Assembly (NCBI GenBank): GCA_040081265.1
Contig: JBEBGV010000017.1
Location: forward strand, 15,626-79,625
From: JBEBGV01 sp040081265
Lineage (GTDB): Bacteria > Acidobacteriota > Vicinamibacteria > Vicinamibacterales > UBA2999
DNA: 64,000 nucleotides
Direction: 5' to 3'
Numbering within the stretch: position 1 is the stretch's first letter; each line of letters begins with the position of its first letter. A program made the position numbers and the translations under genes. Positions 1 through 7,966 of the stretch are shown here, piece after piece. A model generated the notes under the pieces. That model saw only the letters and a list, made by a program, of their open reading frames with translations, did no database searches and was not told the DNA's origin.

Positions 1-490
1 CCTCGGCATGTGAGACCGCCGCGGCGACCAGGTGCGCCACGCTGACGTCGTTCAGGATTTCTTCGCCAGCGAGGATGCCGCAGTGGCCATGCGAGGTGTA
101 CTCGCACAAGCACACGTCGGTGATGACGAGCATGCCGGGAACGGCGTGCTTGATGGCCTTGATGGCCATCTGCACCGGAGCATGCGGGTCAGACGCGAGC
201 GTGCCCTGATCGTCTTTTGCCGCCGGAAGCCCGAAGAGCAGGACGGCGCGAACGCCCTCAGCTGAGGCCGCGGACGCTTCTTTCACCGCCTCGTCCACCG
301 ACAGCTGGAAGACGCCTGGCATCGACCCGACTTCGCGTCGCACGCCTCGGCCCTCGCAGACGAAGAGAGGATAGACGAGGCAGTCGGTGGTGAGGTGTGT
401 TTCCCGCACCAGGGCACGAAGGGCGTCCGATCGTCTGAGGCGGCGAGGCCTCTGGGTCAGGTGGAGGTGTGTTGACGACTCTACGCTCAT
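1..490 (-). CDS. hemB: Delta-aminolevulinic acid dehydratase (porphobilinogen synthase), N-terminal part
   Basis: It condenses two 5-aminolevulinate molecules into porphobilinogen in the cytoplasm. The N-terminal 163 codons are visible and the gene runs off the left edge. The cysteine-rich metal site DVCLCEYTSHGHCG is complete (DxCxC...HGHC), which marks the zinc-dependent class of the family rather than the magnesium-type class with Asp at these positions. The preceding PVQMAIKAIK and LASDPHAP stretches also fit HemB. The ATG at 490 overlaps the stop of the upstream cobA-hemD gene as ATGA, so the two are translationally coupled as the last visible members of the heme operon. The C-terminal active-site lysine region lies outside the window. 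Confidence 0.95.
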   Translation of the reverse strand, partial: MSVESSTHLHLTQRPRRLRRSDALRALVRETHLTTDCLVYPLFVCEGRGVRREVGSMPGVFQLSVDEAVKEASAASAEGVRAVLLFGLPAAKDDQGTLASDPHAPVQMAIKAIKHAVPGMLVITDVCLCEYTSHGHCGILAGEEILNDVSVAHLVAAAVSHAE

Positions 491-2085
491 GGACGTGTGC
501 CAGCTCTCGCGTTGTCGGACGTGGCCGCGGGCGCCGATGCGAAGTGCGCAGCCACCGCATCGACCAGCGCCGGAATGGTCGACGCCGACGGTTGCACGGT
601 GACCGTGATGCCGAGTGCTTCGGCCGCGTCTGTGGTCACCGGGCCGATCGACGCCACGACCGTGCTCTTCAACAGATCAGCGGTCTGCTCGGCGCCGTAC
701 AGCCTGGCGAAGTTGCGCACCGCCGACGGGCTGGTGAAGGTGACGACATCGATGCGGTTCTGCAGCAGCATCCCGTAGACGTCCGGGTCATCCGGCCCGG
801 GAGTGTCTTGAAGCACCGTCCGGTACGCGATGACCTCGGTGACCTCGGCGCCGAGATCGCGCAGCTGCTCGGCGATGTACTCGCGGCCGATATCCGCCCG
901 TGGGACCAGCACGCGGCGTCCACGGACCGTGTCCTGCGCCGTCACCGCGGCGACGACAGCTTCGGCCCGGAACTCGTCAGGCACGAGGTCGACGGTGAGG
1001 CTGTAGCGAGCGAGTCGTTCGGCGGTGGCCGTGCCGACGGCGCAGAGCTGCGGCGCGGCGAGTGCCCGAACGTCGCGCCCGCCTTCGAACAATGCAGTCA
1101 TGAAGGCGTCCACGGCGTTGGTGCTCGAGAAAATGATCCAGTCGAAGGTGTTGGCCTCGGCCACCGCCTCACGCAGCGGTCGGAGATCCTCCGGCGGCGC
1201 GATCCGGATCATCGGGGCTTCGATGGTCTGTGCGCCGTACGAGGCGAGGCGAACGGTCAGTTCCGCCGCCTGTCCTTTCGGCCGCGTCACCAGCACCCGT
1301 CGTCCAAAGAGTGGTCTGGTGTCGAACCAGCGGAGGTGATCCCTGAACCCCACGACCGCACCCGCGACCAGCAATGCGGGCGCGCGGCGATGATGATCGC
1401 GAAGAGATTCGAGAAGCTCCGACGCGGTACCGGTGTGCGTCTCCTGGTCGCCCAGCGTGCCGTTGTAGACGACCATCACCTGTCCGTCTTCGGGCCAGCC
1501 GGCTCCGATCAGACGTTCGAGCAGTCTGGGGAGCTCATGACCGAACGCGTAGCACACGATCGTGCCCTGCAGGGCGACGAGGCTCTTCCAGTCGATGTCC
1601 GCCAGCGTCCGGTTGCCTTCTTCGTAGCCGCGCACGAGCGTGATCGTGTCGCCTGCGCCTGGGTAGCTGAGCGGAACCCCGGCATAGGCGGGGATGGCGA
1701 TCGCGGCGGGAATGCCGGGCACGACTTCATAGGGGACGCCCTGTTCCTTGAGGAACAACGCCTCTTCGCCGCCGTGGTCGAACACGAACGAATCGCCCCA
1801 GCTGAGGCGCGCCACGCGCTTGCCTTCGCGCGCCTTGTCGGCCAGCAGGTAGCTGATGGCTTCGTGCGCCATGCCCTCATCGGATGCGCGCCCGATGTCG
1901 ATCACCTCGGCACCGCTGCGCGCTTCCTTCAGCAGCGCCTTCGGGATGCGCGGGTCGTGCACAATCACGTCTGCCGTGCGCACGCACTCGAGGCCTCGAA
2001 CCGACATCAGGCCAGGGTCGCCAGGACCGGCGCCGACCAGAAATACCAGCGGTCGTTTTGGAGCCTCTCCGTCGGATCGCGTCAT
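487..2085 (-). CDS. Fused uroporphyrinogen-III C-methyltransferase-like / uroporphyrinogen-III synthase
   Basis: This 532-residue protein has a tetrapyrrole-methylase (CobA/SUMT) fold at about residues 12-245 and a HemD-like synthase at about 260-515. HemD closes hydroxymethylbilane to uroporphyrinogen III. SUMT would add two methyl groups toward siroheme. The first SUMT motif VGAGPGDPGL is intact, as is VVPGIPAAIAIPAYAGVPLS. The usual GGDPFVFGRGGEE loop reads WGDSFVFDHGGEE, and the region after the YAGVPLS motif is strongly diverged, so methyltransferase activity is uncertain. The HemD half has the typical RRVLVTRP opening, FSSTNAV and FTSPSAVRNF. It overlaps hemC and hemB by 4 bp each. HemD activity is expected because no separate hemD is seen. 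Confidence 0.85.
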   Translation of the reverse strand: MTRSDGEAPKRPLVFLVGAGPGDPGLMSVRGLECVRTADVIVHDPRIPKALLKEARSGAEVIDIGRASDEGMAHEAISYLLADKAREGKRVARLSWGDSFVFDHGGEEALFLKEQGVPYEVVPGIPAAIAIPAYAGVPLSYPGAGDTITLVRGYEEGNRTLADIDWKSLVALQGTIVCYAFGHELPRLLERLIGAGWPEDGQVMVVYNGTLGDQETHTGTASELLESLRDHHRRAPALLVAGAVVGFRDHLRWFDTRPLFGRRVLVTRPKGQAAELTVRLASYGAQTIEAPMIRIAPPEDLRPLREAVAEANTFDWIIFSSTNAVDAFMTALFEGGRDVRALAAPQLCAVGTATAERLARYSLTVDLVPDEFRAEAVVAAVTAQDTVRGRRVLVPRADIGREYIAEQLRDLGAEVTEVIAYRTVLQDTPGPDDPDVYGMLLQNRIDVVTFTSPSAVRNFARLYGAEQTADLLKSTVVASIGPVTTDAAEALGITVTVQPSASTIPALVDAVAAHFASAPAATSDNARAGTRP

Positions 2086-3050
2086 GCGCGCTGCCCCCCT
2101 GCGACGTTGTTTCCGGCAGCCACCTCGTGCAGGATTGCGCCGGCTCCGGCCGCGAGCAACTCCCGGGCCGCGCGTGCCCCCACATCTTTGGCCTCTGACA
2201 GGGCGCCACGTGTTTCAGCCCTGACCACGCGAGCCCCATCCAGCGACGCCACCAGTCCGGTCAGCACAACCGTCTCGTGTTCAACGACGGCGTGCCCGCC
2301 GATGGGCATCTGACAGCCTCCGCCGAGCGTGACCACGAGCGCACGTTCGGCGTCGAGCGCGACGTGGCTGGCGCGGTCGTCAATGGACGCCATGATCTCC
2401 TGCAGGCCGCGATCGTCGGCGCGGATTTCGACCGCAATGATGCCTTGTCCAGGTGCCGGCACGCAGGCCTGCACGGGGATCAGCGCCGAGATGCGCGCCC
2501 CGTACTGGAGCCGCTTCAGGCCGGCCGATGCCAGGACGATGGCGTCGTAGTCGCCGCTGTCGAGTTTGCGGAGCCGCGTGTCGAGATTTCCGCGGATGGG
2601 AGCGAAGGTCGCCCGTTCGAAGACGGTGTTCAGCTGCGCCACGCGTCGGACACTGCTGGTGCCGATACGCGGATGCTGACCGAGATGGGCGAGCACGGCA
2701 TCCAGATCGACGGGCCTGGCGCCGTCGGGCAGCACCAGCGCATCACGCGCGTCCTCGCGCGGAAGCGTGGCGGCGACATCCAGTCCGTCAGGAAGCACAG
2801 CGGGCATGTCCTTGCTGCTGTGTACGGCGAGATCGATCCGGCCCTCGAGGAGTGCGTCCTCGATCTCCTTGACGAAGAGACGCTTGCCGCCGATCTCCGC
2901 CAGGCTGACGTCGGTGAGTCGATCGCCAGATGTCTTGATGATGACGATCTCGCAGCTGCGCCCGGAGGCGACGGCGATGGCCGTGGCGACCGCGTGGGCC
3001 TGATAGAGGGCGAGCGGGCTGCCGCGCGTCCCCAGACGGAAGTCGCTCAT
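2082..3050 (-). CDS. hemC: Porphobilinogen deaminase (hydroxymethylbilane synthase)
   Basis: It polymerises four porphobilinogens into hydroxymethylbilane. The protein has 322 residues, within the usual 300-320 range. Visible motifs are RLGTRGSPLAL at the start, LAVHSSKDMP with the catalytic aspartate at residue 81, GTSSVRR, and PIRGNLDTRL. GGGCQMPIG carries the cysteine (about residue 246) that anchors the dipyrromethane cofactor. The start ATG overlaps the hemA stop and the end overlaps the cobA-hemD start, each by 4 bp, placing it third in the heme-precursor block of the operon. No unusual residues were seen at the catalytic positions. Confidence 0.97.
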   Translation of the reverse strand: MSDFRLGTRGSPLALYQAHAVATAIAVASGRSCEIVIIKTSGDRLTDVSLAEIGGKRLFVKEIEDALLEGRIDLAVHSSKDMPAVLPDGLDVAATLPREDARDALVLPDGARPVDLDAVLAHLGQHPRIGTSSVRRVAQLNTVFERATFAPIRGNLDTRLRKLDSGDYDAIVLASAGLKRLQYGARISALIPVQACVPAPGQGIIAVEIRADDRGLQEIMASIDDRASHVALDAERALVVTLGGGCQMPIGGHAVVEHETVVLTGLVASLDGARVVRAETRGALSEAKDVGARAARELLAAGAGAILHEVAAGNNVAGGQRA

Positions 3051-4372
3051 GGGGTCTGGTCGCGATCGGGAGGACGCGTGGCCGAGGGCGTGGTCTGGTC
3101 CTCATCGGGGCGCAGGCGAAAGAGCCGGTTGATCGCCTCGGTATAGGCCACCTGCGTCTCCTCGTCCGGCAACGCCTTGAGCTGTTCGGTCGGTTCGAGC
3201 AGGAGCTTCTCGACGATCAGCCGGCTCACCTCGTCGACGCGCGCGCGCGCGTCGGGCGGAAGGTTTCCGAGCTTGTGTTCGAGACGCTGCAGCTCAGCCC
3301 GGCGGGTGGCATCGAACTTCTGCCGCAGGGCGACGATCGTCGGGACGGCGCCCCGAGACCGCTGCCACGACGTGAACCGCATGAGTTCCTCGGCGACGAT
3401 CTGCTCGGCTCGTGAAATCTCGGCCGAACGGCGGCTGATGTTTTCCTCGACGATCGATTGCAGGTCATCGATGTTGTAGAGAAAGACCTGCTCGATCTCG
3501 GCGACGTCGGCAGCGACGTCGCGCGGCAGCGCAATGTCGATGATGAAGAGCGGTGACGATCGGTGTCGTCCGCCGACGGCGGCTTCGAGGTGCTGGCGCG
3601 TGATGATCGGCCGCTGCGAACCGGTCGAGGTGATGACGATGTCCGCCGACGACAGCGCGGCTGTCATCTGATCCCAGGGAACGGCATGACCGGCGACCGT
3701 TGCCGCCAGGGCCTCGGCCTGGGCGTGCGTGCGGCTGGTGATGGCGATGTCACCGACGCCCTGCGCGCGAAGATGCTGGGCCGTCAACGTACTGATCTCG
3801 CCGGCTCCCACGACGAGCACGCGGCGCCCGTTCAGGCGATCGAAGATCTTCCTGGCGAGGGCCACCGCGGCAAAGCTGACCGACACTGCGCCTTCGCCGA
3901 GCGCGGTTTCCGTTCGCACGCGTTTGCCGACGCCGAAGGACCAGTTGAAGAGCTTGCCAAGAAGAGGACCGGCGCACCGCCGCTCGTGTGCGGTCTGAAA
4001 CGCGTCCTTCACCTGCCCGAGTACCTGAGGCTCGCCAACGACGAGTGAGTCCAGGCCAGCGGCGACCCGGAACAGGTGCCCAGCGGCTGCCGCGTCCTCT
4101 TTGACAAACAGGTGAGGGAGGAATGTTTCCGGTGGGAGCTGGTGATACTCGCTCAGGAAGGCCACGAGTTCAGCGCGGGCCTGCGCCGGATCCTCGCTGG
4201 CCACGTACATCTCCGAGCGGTTGCACGTGGAGATCACCACCGACTCGGTGGCAGACGGCCTGGTCGACAAGGCTTCCACGGCATCGCCGATCCCGCGGCT
4301 CGCGAAGTCGAGCTTTTCGCGCAGGTCGATGGGGGCCGTCCGGTGGCTCACGCCGAGGAGAAACAGGTGCAC
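3047..4372 (-). CDS. hemA: Glutamyl-tRNA reductase
   Basis: It reduces glutamyl-tRNA(Glu) to glutamate-1-semialdehyde, the first step of C5-pathway tetrapyrrole synthesis. The protein has 441 residues. The N-terminal GVSHRTAPIDLREK motif and VISTCNRSEMY, with the catalytic cysteine at residue 50, are intact, followed by GEPQVLGQVKDAF. The NADPH-binding part contains VLVVGAGEISTLTAQHL. The C-terminal helical dimerisation domain ends with an acidic, proline-containing tail. It overlaps hemC by 4 bp and starts 10 bp after the CcsA-like gene stops. Its substrate, glutamyl-tRNA(Glu), uses the tRNA-Glu species encoded about 13 kb away at 17397-17471. Confidence 0.97.
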   Translation of the reverse strand: MHLFLLGVSHRTAPIDLREKLDFASRGIGDAVEALSTRPSATESVVISTCNRSEMYVASEDPAQARAELVAFLSEYHQLPPETFLPHLFVKEDAAAAGHLFRVAAGLDSLVVGEPQVLGQVKDAFQTAHERRCAGPLLGKLFNWSFGVGKRVRTETALGEGAVSVSFAAVALARKIFDRLNGRRVLVVGAGEISTLTAQHLRAQGVGDIAITSRTHAQAEALAATVAGHAVPWDQMTAALSSADIVITSTGSQRPIITRQHLEAAVGGRHRSSPLFIIDIALPRDVAADVAEIEQVFLYNIDDLQSIVEENISRRSAEISRAEQIVAEELMRFTSWQRSRGAVPTIVALRQKFDATRRAELQRLEHKLGNLPPDARARVDEVSRLIVEKLLLEPTEQLKALPDEETQVAYTEAINRLFRLRPDEDQTTPSATRPPDRDQTP

Positions 4373-4382
4373 GTCTGGTTCG

Positions 4383-5210
4383 CTACTGGAAGGTATGACT
4401 GGTCGTGACGAAGTAGTTGAGCGGCAGGAAGTTCAGGAGCACGATGGCAAACCCCACCGCCGACAGCCACGCAGCCCGTCGCCCGGACCAGCCCATGGTC
4501 CTGCGGGCAACCATGGCGAACGAGTACACGGCCCAGGTCAGCATGGCGAAGAGGATTTTCGGGTCTCCAATCGCCATCGCCTGGATGTTCGGGTCGAGGG
4601 GCGCGATGGCCCGGGCCTGCGCGGTCCACACCACACCGACGGCTACGCCGATCGTCAGGAACACCCAGCCGATCACGACCGCACGCCAGTTCATGACGTC
4701 GAGCGTCTGCAGCGAGGGGAGGCGGGTGTAGAAGTAGCCCAGGTGCTTCGCCTTGATCTCCTTGAACTGCAGCATGTAGGTCAGACCGAGGACACCAGCG
4801 AGGGCAAAGCTGGCATAGGCAAAGAGGAGCGATGCCACGTGCACCCAGAACAACGGACTGTCGAGCACCGGGTCCATGTTCTCGACGCCCGGATACAGCG
4901 TCGGGATGATCTGCAGTCCGATCACCACGGGCAGGATGAACACACCCATGGCTCGCTCGTCGGTCGTGACCTCCAGATAGAGATACGACAGGGTCAGGAG
5001 CCAGACGAAGGTCGAGATGGCGCGCGACGGATTGGCAAACGGCACATGCCGCACCTCCATCGTCTGCATGCCGATGACGAAGGTGTGCGCCAGCACGCCG
5101 AACAGCAGGAGCGTCGTTGCCGCCCGGCCGACCGAGGGTTGACGGCGTGCGAAGTGCACCGCGTAGGCGATGCCCGCCGCCACGTACAACACCAGGGGGA
5201 GGGCGTTCAC
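4383..5210 (-). CDS. CcsA/HemX-type cytochrome c assembly membrane protein
   Basis: This is an integral membrane protein of about 275 residues with eight or so hydrophobic segments. Features typical of the CcmC/CcsA/HemX family include FVWLLTLSYLYLEV, PLFWVHVASLLFAYASFALAGVLGLTYMLQ and a WGVYSFAM-like helix near the C-terminus (here WAVYSFAM). The family handles heme at the membrane for cytochrome c maturation. HemX relatives lie next to hemA and may modulate glutamyl-tRNA reductase. I choose the GTG at 5210 because it overlaps the upstream vWA stop as GTGA and begins a hydrophobic segment, although the frame is open to 5285. The heme-ligand tryptophan-rich loop is not obvious, so a HemX-like rather than full cytochrome c synthase role is likely. 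Confidence 0.8.
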   Translation of the reverse strand: MNALPLVLYVAAGIAYAVHFARRQPSVGRAATTLLLFGVLAHTFVIGMQTMEVRHVPFANPSRAISTFVWLLTLSYLYLEVTTDERAMGVFILPVVIGLQIIPTLYPGVENMDPVLDSPLFWVHVASLLFAYASFALAGVLGLTYMLQFKEIKAKHLGYFYTRLPSLQTLDVMNWRAVVIGWVFLTIGVAVGVVWTAQARAIAPLDPNIQAMAIGDPKILFAMLTWAVYSFAMVARRTMGWSGRRAAWLSAVGFAIVLLNFLPLNYFVTTSHTFQ

Positions 5211-6148
5211 CGCGGCCCGTAGTATCCGCGCTTGGTCCGTGGCACGACGTTGGGTCGCGCCACCTGCACGACAACGCGGCGCCACGCGCCGTCACGCTTG
5301 GGATTGCGCGGTGAATAGCCGACGGTGTACTGACTGGCGAGCTCGTCGGCGATCTGGCTGTAGACGCCGTTGAGGTCTTCGATGCGTTCGGGGAAGAACG
5401 CCCGGCCGCCGGTTTCCTCCGCCAGTTGACGCATCACGAATTCGGCTTCGCGGAAGCCGCGACGCTGGTTCTCAGGTCCCCGGAGTGCGATGGTGAAGAC
5501 CGCGGTCTCACTGCGCTTGGCCAGATCCAGGACCTCGTCGAAGGAGACCAGGCTCGAGGTGTCTTCGCCGTCGGAGAACACGACGATCGCCTGACGACGG
5601 ACGTCTTCCTCGGTCGACGCCTTGACCTTCTTCAGCTCCTTGAGCGCGATGTAGATGGCGTTATGGAGCGCTGTCGAGCCGCCAGACGCTGTCTTGTTGA
5701 TGGCCGTCTGCAGTTCGGTCTGGTTCGACGTAAAGGGCTGGCGAATCTCGACCCGACTGTCGAAGTCGATCACCTGCGCCACGTCGGTCGGCTTGAGACG
5801 CTGTACGAAGTTCGACGCGGCCTCCTGCAGGATGGTGAGCTTGTCATCCATGCTCGCGCTGCTGTCGAGCAGCATCGACAGTGCGATGGGCTGGATGCGG
5901 CGCGTGAAGAAGGTGATCTCCTGCTTGGAGCCGTCTTCGAAGACCGAGAAATCACCCTGCTCGAGGTCTGAGATGAAGCGCCCGGTCGTATCGGTGACCG
6001 TGACGTTCAGGGATACCAGTTCGACGCCGGCACGAAATGGTGCTGCACCCTGTCCGGCGGGTTGGGGGGCCTGCGCGATGAGGACGCTGGCGCTGAGTGC
6101 CAGTCCTGCGCAGGTAACTGCGACTGCCGTGGTCACGCGTCTGGTCAC
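5207..6148 (-). CDS. Secreted vWA-domain protein ('VWFA-related' family), intact MIDAS
   Basis: The protein has 313 residues with an N-terminal signal peptide ending near the LSASVLIAQA stretch. It then has a short beta domain (VTVTDTTGRFISDLEQGDF) and a von Willebrand A domain. The metal-ion-dependent adhesion site is intact: SMLLDSSASM gives DxSxS, with later conserved Thr and the FSDGEDT Asp. The C-terminus has the QYTVGYSP motif seen in acidobacterial VWFA-related proteins, whose function is unknown. It sits second in the heme operon, overlapping the CcsA-like gene and the upstream vWA gene by 4 bp each. The linkage to heme synthesis is suggestive only. Confidence 0.85.
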   Translation of the reverse strand: MTRRVTTAVAVTCAGLALSASVLIAQAPQPAGQGAAPFRAGVELVSLNVTVTDTTGRFISDLEQGDFSVFEDGSKQEITFFTRRIQPIALSMLLDSSASMDDKLTILQEAASNFVQRLKPTDVAQVIDFDSRVEIRQPFTSNQTELQTAINKTASGGSTALHNAIYIALKELKKVKASTEEDVRRQAIVVFSDGEDTSSLVSFDEVLDLAKRSETAVFTIALRGPENQRRGFREAEFVMRQLAEETGGRAFFPERIEDLNGVYSQIADELASQYTVGYSPRNPKRDGAWRRVVVQVARPNVVPRTKRGYYGPR

Positions 6149-7065
6149 TTTGCGCTCCCCCCGGGTACGCGGGCGGGCGTTCCGGTGACGATGACGCCGG
6201 TGCGGGTGGTTGCGATCTGGACCTTTTCAGGCGGAATCAGCGTTTCGGGTCGGCTGTAGACCACCTTGTATTGCGAGGTCAGGATCCGCGCGACCTTGGC
6301 CATGGCGCCCTCAATAGCGCTGCTGGCCAGCAAATCGAAGCGACGACCGCCACTGGCCTCTGGGGCCGAGCTGATCACGACCGTCCGCTCGTGTTCCGGG
6401 CCGTCCACGGTCGCCGGGGTCATGGGGAAGCGTCCCACCGCGATCGGGTAGAAGCCGGCGCCGCTGGCCGTGATGGCGTCGAGGACGTCCTGGTAACGGC
6501 GATTCGAATACTCGACCCCGTCGGTGACGATGGGCACGATTGCGGTTCGGGCGGCTTCGCGACGTCGCAGGCCGGTTGATACCTCGACGATGGCGTCAAG
6601 CAGGGTTGCCCCGCTGCGATTCATGGTGAACAGGCGCTGGCTGCCGGCGATCAGGGCGTCTCGGTTCGTGGTGTAGTCGACGAGAATCGTCGGGCGGTCG
6701 GCGAGGGCCACCAGTGCGACGGAGTGCTGCGGCGTAAGGGCGGCAATAAAGGCCTTCAGGCCCTCGCGTACTCGGGGGATCAGGCTGTCGGAGGTGGCCG
6801 CGTTGTCGACGAGGACCGCGACCTCGAGGGCTTCAGTGGCGCGTGACACGCGAAGGACCTCGCGCTGGACACCGTCTTCACGGACGATCAGGTCGGCCGG
6901 GCCGAGGCCTTCGACCGGGTTGTCCATCCGATCGAGGGCGGAGACAAAGAGCGTGCGTTCGCGGATGTCGCCCTGGGCGGAGGGCTGTCGGGCGCCTGCC
7001 CAGAAGAACACCACGGCGCATGCGAGGCCGGCGACGAGGACTCGAGCAGAGACGGCGCGACTCAT
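6145..7065 (-). CDS. Secreted vWA-domain protein with degenerate MIDAS
   Basis: The protein has 306 residues with a signal peptide/hydrophobic N-terminus (LVAGLACAVVFFWAG). It has the same architecture as its downstream neighbour: a beta lead-in (DRMDNPVEGLGPADLIVREDG), a vWA fold and the SQYKVVYSRP C-terminal motif. The MIDAS reads AVLVDNAATS instead of DxSxS, so the two serines are replaced. Metal binding is probably weakened or lost. It is the first gene of the heme operon, 79 bp downstream of the promoter -10 hexamer. A GAGG Shine-Dalgarno lies 9 nt before the ATG. The pair with the intact vWA gene suggests a heterodimer or a duplicated scaffold, which is an inference. Confidence 0.8.
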   Translation of the reverse strand: MSRAVSARVLVAGLACAVVFFWAGARQPSAQGDIRERTLFVSALDRMDNPVEGLGPADLIVREDGVQREVLRVSRATEALEVAVLVDNAATSDSLIPRVREGLKAFIAALTPQHSVALVALADRPTILVDYTTNRDALIAGSQRLFTMNRSGATLLDAIVEVSTGLRRREAARTAIVPIVTDGVEYSNRRYQDVLDAITASGAGFYPIAVGRFPMTPATVDGPEHERTVVISSAPEASGGRRFDLLASSAIEGAMAKVARILTSQYKVVYSRPETLIPPEKVQIATTRTGVIVTGTPARVPGGSAK

Positions 7066-7089
7066 AGGGAGCTGCCTCGAGAGAGCTGA

Positions 7090-7124
7090 GGGGTCTGACC
7101 CGGGTCTGACCCCGGTCTGACCCC
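7090..7124. repeat. Three tandem copies of GGTCTGACCC (11-bp period)
   Basis: GGTCTGACC occurs at 7092, 7103 and 7114. Each unit is an imperfect palindrome (GGGTC-T-GACCC), so the tract can fold in several registers. It lies in the 5' leader of the heme/vWA operon, between the promoter at 7144-7172 and the start codon at 7065. Confidence 0.85.
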
Positions 7125-7143
7125 GGGTAGGGGACTCGCTGCG

Positions 7144-7172
7144 AGTATAGGTCTGCGGGGAGGGGCGGTCAA
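7144..7172 (-). promoter_or_regulatory. Sigma70-type promoter of the vWA-ccsA-hem operon
   Basis: On the minus strand TTGACC (7172-7167) is followed by exactly 17 nt and TATACT (7149-7144). Both boxes match five of six consensus bases. The predicted start is near 7137, giving a leader of about 70 nt that contains the GGTCTGACC repeats. No other convincing promoter was seen within the seven-gene operon, whose genes overlap or nearly touch. Confidence 0.75.
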
Positions 7173-7235
7173 GGTTCCAGTTAGTTCTGAACTTATTGAC
7201 AGATCACGAGTTGCGGGCCTAGACCCGGATAGCTG

Positions 7236-7264
7236 GTGAAGTATTTCACAAAGCCGGTTATACT
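7236..7264 (+). promoter_or_regulatory. Candidate promoter of the F0 ATP synthase cluster
   Basis: TATACT at 7259-7264 is a strong -10 box. The hexamer at 17-nt spacing (7236-7241, GTGAAG) matches the -35 consensus poorly. An alternative, TTGACA at 7196-7201, has no good -10 partner. The promoter would be divergent from the heme operon promoter 90 bp to the left. Confidence 0.45.
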
Positions 7265-7361
7265 GACGGGCGGTCCAGCTGCCGAACGGCGTGGCAGTGG
7301 TGTCGTCCGGCTCTGGAAGTCCCGGCTGGCGTGCGGTCCCGGTCGTGTCGCGCCTGGAACC

Positions 7362-7607
7362 ATGGCAAAGAAGGACCGAGGGTTTTCGTTCGAGCGATCT
7401 GCGCGGTCCCTGCAGGACAATCTGGTCCGGTCGGGCCCGGTTGCCGGGGCGAGCTATACCCTGATTGGCGCCATCATCCTGCTCGGTGGCATTGGCTACG
7501 CGGTTGACGGCTGGTTGAACACGTCTCCCTGGTTCCTGATGAGTGGGCTCGGGCTGGGAATCGTGGTCGGGTTCTACGAATTGATCAAGGTCGCATGGCA
7601 TCGTTGA
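7362..7607 (+). CDS. AtpZ/AtpI-type small membrane protein
   Basis: This 81-residue protein has two predicted transmembrane helices (ASYTLIGAIILLGGIGYAVD and the WFLMSGLGLGIVVGFYELIK segment). The charged N-terminus MAKKDRGFSFERSARSL is typical of AtpZ-like proteins encoded at the head of ATP synthase operons, where they are thought to assist F0 assembly or ion transport. I choose the ATG at 7362 because the longer open frame from 7236 would add an unrelated, basic leader. The ATP synthase I-like gene begins inside its 3' end, overlapping by 13 bp. Confidence 0.8.
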   Translation: MAKKDRGFSFERSARSLQDNLVRSGPVAGASYTLIGAIILLGGIGYAVDGWLNTSPWFLMSGLGLGIVVGFYELIKVAWHR

Positions 7608-7957
7608 GCCCACTGGTCTGGATGTCGGCGGCGAGTGCGATTGCAGCGGGAGCAGCCATCGGCGGCGGCGCTCCTCCGGCCGGAGTCCTGTGGGGCATGG
7701 CCGGTCCGCTGGTGGCCGCTTCAGTGACCTGGGTGCTCGTGAGCAGGACGTATCGGTCCTCGCCCGAGTCGGTCACCGGCGTGATGATGAAGGCGTTTGC
7801 GGGCAAGATGCTGTTTTTCGCGGCCTACGTGGTGATGATGCTGCGGGGGCTGGCGGTGCCGGCGACGCCGTTTGTGGTGAGTTTCACGGCGTATTTCATC
7901 GGGATCTACGTCATGGAAGCGCTGTTTCTCCAGCGCCTGTTTGTCGGAACGAGATAA
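7595..7957 (+). CDS. ATP synthase I chain-like membrane protein
   Basis: This 120-residue protein has four hydrophobic segments. The last two (MLFFAAYVVMMLRGLAVPATP and VSFTAYFIGIYVMEALFLQRL) resemble the AtpI/UncI chain that helps assemble the c-ring. A conserved-looking KAFAGKMLFFAAY segment precedes them. It overlaps the AtpZ-like gene by 13 bp and lies 9 bp before atpB, so it belongs to the F0 operon. Sequence conservation in this family is low, so the call rests mainly on position, size and topology. Confidence 0.75.
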   Translation: MASLSPLVWMSAASAIAAGAAIGGGAPPAGVLWGMAGPLVAASVTWVLVSRTYRSSPESVTGVMMKAFAGKMLFFAAYVVMMLRGLAVPATPFVVSFTAYFIGIYVMEALFLQRLFVGTR

Positions 7958-7966
7958 ATCCACGAG

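Noticed and set aside
469..2313. 614-codon open frame on the plus strand opposite cobA-hemD and hemC
   Set aside because: It is antisense to three unmistakable heme genes and reads as arginine/histidine-rich nonsense, as expected in high-GC DNA.
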